11,048 nucleotides of DNA, from positions 1-11,048 of the forward strand of contig CALBPH010000635.1 of assembly GCA_937899365.1 (NCBI GenBank), written 5' to 3'. The stretch is from an uncultured Leptolyngbya sp. GTDB taxonomy: Bacteria > Cyanobacteriota > Cyanobacteriia > Phormidesmidales > Phormidesmidaceae. How positions within the stretch are numbered: the first letter of the stretch is position 1; each line of letters opens with the position of its first letter. The notes beneath the pieces were generated by a model. It did no database searches, was not told the DNA's origin, and saw nothing but the letters and a program-made list of their open reading frames with translations. A program made the position numbers and the translations under genes. Below, piece after piece: positions 5,735 through 11,048 of the stretch.

Positions 5735-7414
5735 ATGAGTCTATTTGTAGCGCCAAGTATCGATGCCCCAGAGTCGATTGCATCCATGGCCCGCTTTCTG
5801 AATGCGGTGGCCTATCCCATCTATGCGAAGGGACGCGATCATCGATGGATATTTGCGAACACGGCCTGCTGCCAGCTTTTGGATACGCCCCTAGAGCAGC
5901 TGGTGGGGTGCGTTGACTCTGACGTGGTGGCGGTAACGGACGCAGAGTTGTTGAGATCGCAAGATGACAATTTTTTCAAAACCGGAACAGTCGCTAGCCG
6001 CCCCGTCACCCTTAATACCCGCAACGGACAGCAACAGATGTGGTGCGAGCGCTCCCTGCTGCAAACAGATGGCGGCCCCATCCTGATTAATACGCTCCAA
6101 GACATTAGTGAACTAACCCAGATTCGCCACACCAATAGGGCACTACGGCAAAAACTAGACGAACGCAACAGCGCCCTGGACAAACTCACCGAGTTTGAAG
6201 CCACCCTAAAACGCATTACCGACCGGGTACGGGACAGCCTGGATGAAAAACAAATTCTTCAGACAGCGGTACAGGAGCTAACGGAAGCACTGGATGTTAG
6301 GGGGTCTAACACCTCTCTCTATGATCTAGAGCAGGGCACATCCACTATTTACTATGAATACACCACGCTGCCGTCCGACCGGGGGCGGGTGTCCCAAATG
6401 GAGGCGTTTCCTGAGGTTTATCATCAGCTGCTCGAAGGCCAATACTTCCAGTTTTGCTCCATTGCCCCCAACCCGGTGCGCGGTCTGGTGTCAATGCTGG
6501 CCTGCGCCATTTTTGATGATCGAGGGGTGCTGGGCGACCTGTGGCTGATCAACGATAAGGAACATGGCTTTAGCGACGATGAAATCCGTCTGGTCCAGCA
6601 GGTCGCCAACCAGTGTGCCATTGCCATTCGTCAGGCCCGTCTCTATCAAGAATCCCAGACACAGGTGCGGGAACTGGAGCAAGTCAATAACCTCAAGGAC
6701 GATTTCTTAAGCACCGTTTCCCATGAATTGCGCACCCCCGTGACCAGCATGCGGGTGGCGTTACAGCTGCTGGGGGTAACCCTGACCCAAGAGCTGGGCC
6801 TAGAGCAAGAACTGACCAAACCCAATGCAGAGCAGGGCCGCATCGCCCGTTACTATCGCATTCTCAAAGAAGAGTGTGAGCGGGAAATTAGCTTGATTAA
6901 CGATTTACTTGATCTACAGCGTCTAGATGTGGGCAACCATGATCTGGCGTTGCAACAAATCAACCTTGATGACTGGTTACCGGCCCTGGTCAGCAGTTTC
7001 CAGGAGCGCGCCACTAGCCGTCAGCAGCAGTTAAAAGTATCCATAGCCAGGAATATCCCTGGCCTAAGGTCAGATCTGTCGAGCTTAGATCGGATCTGGG
7101 CCGAGTTGTTGAACAATGCTTGCAAATACACCCCACCCGGAGGTGACATTAGCCTCTCCGTAGAGCGGTCGGATGCAAACACCTTAAAATTTGCCCTGGT
7201 CAATACGGGGGTGGAAATTCCCCAGGGGGAACTACCTCGCATTTTTGATAAGTTTTATCGAGTGCCCAGCGCAGACCCTTGGATGCAAGGGGGGACTGGC
7301 TTAGGACTGGCTCTGGTACAAAAGCTGGTGCACCACATTGACGGTGTTATTAAGGTAACGAGTGGGGATAATCGGACATGCTTTACCATAGAGATGCCCC
7401 TGTCGTGCGCCTAG
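5735..7414 (+). CDS. PAS-GAF sensor histidine kinase (orphan)
   Basis: A 559-aa cytoplasmic sensor kinase with no transmembrane span. Its order is a PAS-like domain (about 17-127), a short coiled linker (130-158), a GAF domain (about 160-302), a second linker, and the HisKA domain. The H-box is STVSHELRTPVTSM with phospho-acceptor His330. The HATPase domain follows: N-box ELLNNACKYTPPGG (457-470), F-box RIFDKFYRV (502-510) and G2-box GGTGLGLAL (519-527). The G1-box reads VNTGVEIP (489-496) where the usual form is D-x-G-x-G, so the adenine-binding Asp is Asn and the second Gly is Glu. I recall similar wording in other cyanobacterial kinases, so it may be a subfamily trait. No response regulator is adjacent. 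The GAF domain lacks an obvious bilin-binding Cys-His motif. The DUF2301 gene follows 23 nt later and is probably co-transcribed. The signal sensed is unknown. Confidence 0.9.
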   Translation: MSLFVAPSIDAPESIASMARFLNAVAYPIYAKGRDHRWIFANTACCQLLDTPLEQLVGCVDSDVVAVTDAELLRSQDDNFFKTGTVASRPVTLNTRNGQQQMWCERSLLQTDGGPILINTLQDISELTQIRHTNRALRQKLDERNSALDKLTEFEATLKRITDRVRDSLDEKQILQTAVQELTEALDVRGSNTSLYDLEQGTSTIYYEYTTLPSDRGRVSQMEAFPEVYHQLLEGQYFQFCSIAPNPVRGLVSMLACAIFDDRGVLGDLWLINDKEHGFSDDEIRLVQQVANQCAIAIRQARLYQESQTQVRELEQVNNLKDDFLSTVSHELRTPVTSMRVALQLLGVTLTQELGLEQELTKPNAEQGRIARYYRILKEECEREISLINDLLDLQRLDVGNHDLALQQINLDDWLPALVSSFQERATSRQQQLKVSIARNIPGLRSDLSSLDRIWAELLNNACKYTPPGGDISLSVERSDANTLKFALVNTGVEIPQGELPRIFDKFYRVPSADPWMQGGTGLGLALVQKLVHHIDGVIKVTSGDNRTCFTIEMPLSCA

Positions 7415-7437
7415 GTTTTATTGAGGATTTGATTTAG

Positions 7438-8061
7438 GTGCAACCAGGGGCAGTTGGTGTCATCACCCCAGACGACCGACGGGAAGTGGTGAGCTATCGC
7501 ATTGGACTGGCAGTGGCGGCCTTTAGTTTTGCGTTAGGGGCCGGGCTCCTGATGCTAGGGAGCGCCATCCCAGGGATGCGATGGGCGAGTTCTGGGCTGG
7601 ATTTGCTGATGTGGTTGGGGCTGGGTGTGAGTCTGTGGTTTATTCACATTTACCTGCGACCGCTGCACCAGGCGCTACAGATTTTTTGGTTGGTGGGGGG
7701 CTTAGCGAGTTTAGGGCTTGCGATCTCATTTCCCACACCCCTCGCCCTGACGGTCTACCAGCAGCCCCTATCGGTTTTGGGCATTGGGTTTACCTTCGCC
7801 GCCCTGACCGGCATCTTTTTCAAAGAAGCCTTTTGCTTTAACCGGCTAGAAACCAAAGTGCTAACGCTGTTGGTGCCCGCCACGCTGTTGACCCATATGG
7901 TGGGGGCAATGCCGGTGACGTTGGGTCAAAATCTACTCATGGTTTGGGCCGTTTTATTTACAGTCTTTGCCCTGCGTAAGCTGGTACAGCCTATTCCCCC
8001 TGACATTGGCGATAAAAGTGTTTTTGAGTATCTCAAGCAGCAGCGTCAGGCTAGCGCCTAA
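7438..8061 (+). CDS. DUF2301 family integral membrane protein
   Basis: A 207-aa, very hydrophobic protein with about six predicted membrane helices (near 22-44, 52-73, 78-98, 110-128, 139-157 and 162-180). A conserved-looking loop, FFKEAFCFNRLETK (127-140), sits between helices 4 and 5. I recall this loop as typical of cyanobacterial DUF2301 membrane proteins, whose function is unknown. The start is a GTG at 7438, with GAGG 11 nt upstream at 7423-7426. The short polar tail (about 181-207) ends in QQRQASA. It follows the histidine kinase by 23 nt, so a shared transcript is likely, and dprA begins 62 nt after its stop. The pairing with the kinase suggests, but does not show, a role in the same response. 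Confidence 0.75.
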   Translation: MQPGAVGVITPDDRREVVSYRIGLAVAAFSFALGAGLLMLGSAIPGMRWASSGLDLLMWLGLGVSLWFIHIYLRPLHQALQIFWLVGGLASLGLAISFPTPLALTVYQQPLSVLGIGFTFAALTGIFFKEAFCFNRLETKVLTLLVPATLLTHMVGAMPVTLGQNLLMVWAVLFTVFALRKLVQPIPPDIGDKSVFEYLKQQRQASA

Positions 8062-8123
8062 GCCCTCTCTCTTACCCTAGCCTTTGGGCATTCTAAAACC
8101 GTTGAACCGACGGGGACCCCAGG

Positions 8124-9326
8124 TTGGAACGGGCATATTGGCTAGCTTGGTCACAAATTAAAGATGTGGGACCGGTACTTATAAAGCGACTGCATGGGCG
8201 CTTTGGGTCCCTAGCGTTGGCATGGCAGGCCCCCCCTGCGGAGCTACTCGCCGTCGATGGCATTGGCCTGGTAACGGCAGATCGCATTGGGGAGTTGCGA
8301 TCGCAACTAAACCCCCAACAGCTCCTAGACCAGCACGAAGCCCAATACCCCCACTTTTGGACCCCCGCCGACCCAGACTATCCCAGTTTGCTCTGGGAAA
8401 TCCCAGATCCGCCCCCCGTCCTTTACTACCGGGGGCCTCTGCGTCCGAACCAATCAACCGCCATCACGGTGAGCATTGTCGGCACTCGCCGCCCCAGCCC
8501 CTACGGTCGGCGTTGGACCCAACGATTGAGCAGCCGCCTTAGCCAACGACAGTTCACAATCGTGTCAGGCATGGCCGCTGGCATTGACACCTATGCCCAT
8601 CAAAGCTGTTTGAAGAGCAATGGCCAAACCATTGCCGTGCTGGGCACAGGTGTGGATGTGGCCTATCCCCACAGCAACGCCCAGCTCTACCAACACATCC
8701 TCAAAACCGGACTGATCCTGAGCGAATACCCCGATGGTACGCCACCGGAACGCAGCCATTTTCCCCGACGCAATCGCATCATTGCCGGGCTCAGCCATGC
8801 CACCCTAGTCACTGAGGCCCCGGAACGTTCCGGGGCCCTGATCACCGCTTATTTGGCCAACGACTATGGCCGTCACGTCTACGCGCTGCCCGACGGGTTA
8901 GACAACCCTACCGCCCGTGGCTGTTTGGTGCTGGTCAACACCGGAGCCGCCATCATCATGGGTGAAAACCACTTAGTTACCGAGCTGCTCAATATTGGCA
9001 TTGCCCATCAAACCAAAGCTCACGCAGCCCAGGACACCCCAAACATAGACAGCACAGACGTCACAGACACCAATAATAACCATGCTGCCGCCGCAAATCA
9101 GCTGAATGAGCCCGCCTCCGAGACGGCCCTCACCGCTGTACCGGCCATGGAATTAGATGAGGCCCTGCAGCCTATTTTTAAAGTGATTCCCGACGACCCC
9201 ATTACCTTAGATAACCTAGTAAAAGCCACCCAGCTAGACACAAGTGCCCTGCTGAGTGGCTTATTAGAATTAGAGCTCGCTGGCGTCATTACCCAACTAC
9301 CCGGTGGCCAGTATCAGCGCAAGTAA
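8124..9326 (+). CDS. dprA: DNA-processing protein DprA
   Basis: DprA binds incoming single-stranded DNA and loads RecA during natural transformation, in the cytoplasm. The 400-aa chain begins with a SAM/helix-hairpin-helix-like part (1-65), including AVDGIGLVTADRI. The Rossmann-like core carries SIVGTRRPSPYG (117-128), SGMAAGID (148-155), AVLGTGVDVAYP (171-182), the signature SHFPRRNRIIAGLS (211-224) and RSGALITA (235-242). A low-complexity linker rich in Asp, Thr, Asn and Ala (about 294-345) leads to a C-terminal winged-helix domain (about 347-398). The only plausible start is a TTG at 8124. An in-frame TGA lies at 8103, and the conserved N-terminal ERAYWLAW begins at the second codon. No strong Shine-Dalgarno sequence is seen, so translation may be weak or coupled. 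It is third in line after the kinase and DUF2301. A 16-bp palindrome centred on a HIP1 site lies inside it. The stop is 22 nt from the convergent FHA gene. Confidence 0.93.
   Translation: MERAYWLAWSQIKDVGPVLIKRLHGRFGSLALAWQAPPAELLAVDGIGLVTADRIGELRSQLNPQQLLDQHEAQYPHFWTPADPDYPSLLWEIPDPPPVLYYRGPLRPNQSTAITVSIVGTRRPSPYGRRWTQRLSSRLSQRQFTIVSGMAAGIDTYAHQSCLKSNGQTIAVLGTGVDVAYPHSNAQLYQHILKTGLILSEYPDGTPPERSHFPRRNRIIAGLSHATLVTEAPERSGALITAYLANDYGRHVYALPDGLDNPTARGCLVLVNTGAAIIMGENHLVTELLNIGIAHQTKAHAAQDTPNIDSTDVTDTNNNHAAAANQLNEPASETALTAVPAMELDEALQPIFKVIPDDPITLDNLVKATQLDTSALLSGLLELELAGVITQLPGGQYQRK
8297..8304. repeat. HIP1 palindrome within a 16-bp palindrome
   Basis: GCGATCGC lies at the centre of AGTTGCGATCGCAACT (8293-8308), a perfect 16-bp palindrome inside dprA. 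Confidence 0.9.
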
Positions 9327-9348
9327 GTTGGGCCGCCCCCAAACTCTC
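9327..9348. terminator. Short hairpin between convergent dprA and FHA genes
   Basis: The 22-nt gap holds TTGGG (9328-9332) and CCCAA (9338-9342) around a 5-nt loop. This is only a 5-bp stem with no T-run on either strand, so at best it is a weak bidirectional terminator. The tight convergence suggests overlapping 3' ends. Confidence 0.25.
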
Positions 9349-9951
9349 CTAATTCAAGGTTTCCATGCCCGTATAGGTCACGTCACATTCGGTATAGGCG
9401 ATTTCATGAGCATCCAGCGGATCTTCAAAGTGGTCAAAATTATCCACAAAGAATTCCACCACCAAATTGCCAAGTTCAATCATGTCGCCATCCCTCAGCT
9501 GCTGACGCTTTTGAGGTGGAAGACGACGTCGATTTAAATGGGTGCCTGACTGGCTGCCCACATCAGCAATAAAAAATCCAGCTTCTGGAGTATGGCGAAT
9601 CACTGCATGACAAGGGTCAACAGTTGAATTTTTCACCGGTAAAGCACAGCGTATGGATTTTCCTAAAAGCCAACAGGCACCTGCATTAGTGAGATTTAAA
9701 GTTTCAGAACTGCCCGTATTAGAGACTAAAAATACAGAAGAATTGGCAATGACAGCCTGTATGTAAAAGGGAGTAACTTGACAGCGGTCTTGAACTGTCA
9801 ATATGGAATCGACAATTGTATTAGCGGTGTCAAAATCATTATTAACGTTATTAATCAGTGCATCCCAAGGGAGTGATGGAGCCTCAATGCTAGAAGCATC
9901 AGCAGGCGTCACCACTGGGTTGCTGGAACAGGAAGCTCTAAGCGTGGACAT
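9349..9951 (-). CDS. FHA domain protein
   Basis: A 200-aa protein with a C-terminal forkhead-associated fold, normally a phosphothreonine-binding module in signalling. The FHA region spans about 94-170: LLGKS (95-99) at the usual G-R position, VDPCHAVI (111-118) at the usual S-R-x-H position, DVGSQSGTHLN (130-140), and LRDGDMIELGNLVVEFF (152-168). The Arg of the first motif is Lys and the Ser-Arg pair is Asp-Pro, so phosphopeptide binding may be changed. The N-terminal 90 residues have no recognised domain and are rich in Asn, Ser and Thr. The DNA there is more AT-rich than the neighbouring genes. There is no membrane span. I chose the ATG at 9951; a TTG at 9957 would add two residues. It converges with dprA, and about 700 nt of non-coding DNA lies upstream. 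No kinase partner of the Ser/Thr type is in the window. Confidence 0.88.
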   Translation of the reverse strand: MSTLRASCSSNPVVTPADASSIEAPSLPWDALINNVNNDFDTANTIVDSILTVQDRCQVTPFYIQAVIANSSVFLVSNTGSSETLNLTNAGACWLLGKSIRCALPVKNSTVDPCHAVIRHTPEAGFFIADVGSQSGTHLNRRRLPPQKRQQLRDGDMIELGNLVVEFFVDNFDHFEDPLDAHEIAYTECDVTYTGMETLN

Positions 9952-10411
9952 GGACAATGACGAAACAACTTAACAGCAATAGGCTATAAGTGCGGTCGAT
10001 TGTCACCCTAATTCAGTAGATTCACAGACAAATATCTCAACAAGCTAAACGTTGCTTGCCAGGTAGAAAGATAGTCGTTGCTGATTTATGGGGATGAACC
10101 AATCGGTTAGATAGGCCATAGGGACAGTATCTTGCAGATAAAATCATCCCGAGGAGCAGCAACGCTAAAAGATAAGAATAAATGGGTAAGCTGCTGAGCG
10201 TTTACGGTGTTATCCCCATTGCCCAAACAAGAAAAAATCTGTAAGGAAATTGATTAACTACGGTGGTTGTACACAGGGTAAAGCCCTTATGCATTAAGAC
10301 TTTCCCTAGGAACTCAGCAATCTTCCATAGGATGTGAACCTATCAGAGGTAGTGCGTCATTTATATCTGTGTTTATTAAAGCTTGCCAATTCAAAATACG
10401 TGATTCGGCCG

Positions 10412-10441
10412 ATAGCGTTTTATGGAAGCTTTAAACGCTAT
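10412..10441. repeat. 9-bp perfect inverted repeat
   Basis: ATAGCGTTT (10412-10420) and AAACGCTAT (10433-10441) enclose a 12-nt loop. There is no T-run on either side, so it is not a standard terminator. It could be part of a structured RNA or a protein-binding site. Confidence 0.5.
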
Positions 10442-10594
10442 AAGCAAATATTAAAGTCTCCCAAGATTGATGAATGATGTCCTGAATCCGTAAGGCAGGA
10501 CCAACGAGGGTTTCAGAGAGTTTTAGCAGGGACAGGTTAGAACTCGTCACCGCCCAGTACCATCATCATGACGACCCCAAAAGTTGCCGTACAT

Positions 10595-10611
10595 ATTAAG
10601 TAATCATTAAG
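10595..10611. promoter_or_regulatory. Two ATTAAG direct repeats one helical turn apart
   Basis: ATTAAG at 10595-10600 and 10606-10611 are spaced 11 nt start to start, about 45-60 nt before the acyltransferase start. Such spacing is typical of operators bound by OmpR-type regulators in tandem. The match is short and could be chance. Confidence 0.2.
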
Positions 10612-10641
10612 CAGCTTCAAATTCCTGAAATATCGTCTGCT

Positions 10642-10646
10642 GGAGG
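10642..10646 (+). promoter_or_regulatory. Shine-Dalgarno GGAGG deciding the acyltransferase GTG start
   Basis: GGAGG is 9 nt upstream of GTG (10656) and 24 nt from the next in-frame ATG (10671), so it favours the GTG. Most other genes here lack such a site. Confidence 0.7.
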
Positions 10647-10655
10647 ACTCCTGTT

Positions 10656-11048
10656 GTGACAAACGCTATCATGCGTGCTCAGCCACCCTTAGATTTTATT
10701 CCTGAACGATTTCATCCCTGGGTAAGACGTTTGGTGCAGGGGTTACTGCCTGGCTGGGTTCGCTGGCAAACTGATTTAGTCAATATAAACGTTAGTAATG
10801 CCGCTGTCTTAGCTCATCTTTATCAAGGGTTTCAAACCGGACAAAATCGATTTTTGCTTGCATTTCGTCATCCTGCCCCCGAAGACGCCTATGGCATGGC
10901 CCATCTTCTATGGCGGGCGGTGCCCCAATCGGCAAAACAGCTGGGTATACCCCTACAGCCGGAGCATAGTCATTTCATAAATGACCGAGGAACCCCCCTA
11001 TGGGCTGGCAACTGGGTGGGTAAGCTATGCTCTCGCCTGGGCGGTGTG
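10656..11048 (+). CDS. PlsC-like 1-acyl-glycerol-3-phosphate acyltransferase, N-terminal part (3' partial)
   Basis: The frame stays open for 131 codons to the window edge. The product resembles the cyanobacterial group of large PlsC-type acyltransferases, which use acyl donors to esterify glycerolipid precursors at the membrane. The chain opens with PPLDFIPERFHPWVRR (10-25), typical in my memory of this group. The catalytic H-x4-D motif is seen as H72-PAPE-D77 in FRHPAPEDAYGM. A later HFINDRGTPLWAG block and the SRLGG segment at the edge also fit. The downstream glycerophosphate-binding motif is outside the window. The start is GTG at 10656: GGAGG at 10642-10646 is 9 nt before it, while the in-frame ATG at 10671 is 24 nt away. 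This is the best Shine-Dalgarno sequence in the window. The exact acyl and acceptor specificity cannot be told. Confidence 0.85.
   Translation, partial: MTNAIMRAQPPLDFIPERFHPWVRRLVQGLLPGWVRWQTDLVNINVSNAAVLAHLYQGFQTGQNRFLLAFRHPAPEDAYGMAHLLWRAVPQSAKQLGIPLQPEHSHFINDRGTPLWAGNWVGKLCSRLGGV

Larger units (their letters stand above)
9952..10655. other. Non-coding region of about 700 nt between FHA gene and acyltransferase
   Basis: No reading frame with convincing protein character is seen on either strand, and no tRNA, rRNA or known riboswitch core. It is more AT-rich than the flanking genes and must hold the divergent promoters of the FHA gene and the acyltransferase. Several complementary segments are present. 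ATGGGGAT (10088-10095) can pair with ATCCCCAT (10212-10219), and the overlapping GGGATGA (10091-10097) with TCATCCC (10144-10150). AGCAGC (10155-10160) and AACGCT (10161-10166) face GCTGCT (10190-10195) and AGCGTT (10197-10202). Hairpins lie at 10412-10441, 10479-10501 and 10518-10545. It may contain a small RNA or a long leader, or a decayed gene. Confidence 0.5.

Noticed and set aside
8062..8123. Terminator between DUF2301 and dprA
   Set aside because: Only a 4-5 bp imperfect pairing (AGCCC with GGGC) with a long loop and no T-run is present.
10028..10200. A minus-strand frame of about 48 codons with a leucine-rich stretch, as a small membrane protein or gene remnant
   Set aside because: It has no good start before the hydrophobic part, no ribosome site, and the downstream residues match nothing I know. 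It probably arises from the complement of A-rich, GCAGCA-type sequence.
10210..10218. TTATCCCCA as a DnaA box and hint of an origin
   Set aside because: It is a single copy with one mismatch from the consensus, and there is no cluster and no dnaA or dnaN nearby.
10182..10244. A 20-codon frame (ATG GGT AAG ...) in the long gap as a leader peptide
   Set aside because: It has no clear Shine-Dalgarno sequence and is too short to judge. It overlaps segments better explained by base pairing.

Overview
The window is cyanobacterial chromosome. Three things point there: the gene set (plant-type ferredoxin glutamate synthase, a Psb32-like TPM protein, Gap1-type GAPDH, and DUF1802 and DUF2301 proteins), five copies of the cyanobacterial HIP1 palindrome GCGATCGC in 11 kb, and the protein sequences themselves, which resemble filamentous Leptolyngbya/Phormidesmis-type cyanobacteria. 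That genus-level resemblance comes from memory and no search was run. The region is mostly ordinary core genome. There is no transposase, CRISPR array, tRNA or rRNA.

Layout: (1) The + strand opens with the last third of glsF (ferredoxin glutamate synthase, cut by the left edge) and a clear terminator. A DUF1802 gene follows, then gap1 (glycolytic GAPDH) with a possibly structured leader. Gap1 ends at a 16-bp bidirectional terminator, where it meets minus-strand genes. (2) The minus-strand block, in transcription order, is purN, a 65-aa conserved-looking small protein, and psb32 (thylakoid TPM protein of photosystem II repair). Between purN and the small gene lies a roughly 104-nt imperfect inverted repeat flanked by 7-bp direct repeats. 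(3) Divergent from purN, the + strand carries an orphan PAS-GAF histidine kinase, a DUF2301 membrane protein 23 nt downstream, and dprA 62 nt further on, probably one transcription unit. (4) A minus-strand FHA-domain gene converges on dprA. (5) About 700 nt of AT-richer non-coding DNA with several complementary segments follows. (6) The window closes with the first 131 codons of a PlsC-like acyltransferase that runs off the right edge.

The genes cover nitrogen assimilation (GlsF), sugar catabolism (Gap1), purine synthesis (PurN), photosystem repair (Psb32), signalling (histidine kinase, FHA), DNA uptake and recombination (DprA) and lipid synthesis (acyltransferase). They do not form one pathway. 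I found no convincing new multi-gene system. The items most worth a second look are the long inverted repeat upstream of the 65-aa gene, the 700-nt gap with competing RNA pairings, the non-canonical FHA and kinase motifs, and the odd residues at the extreme left end of glsF.
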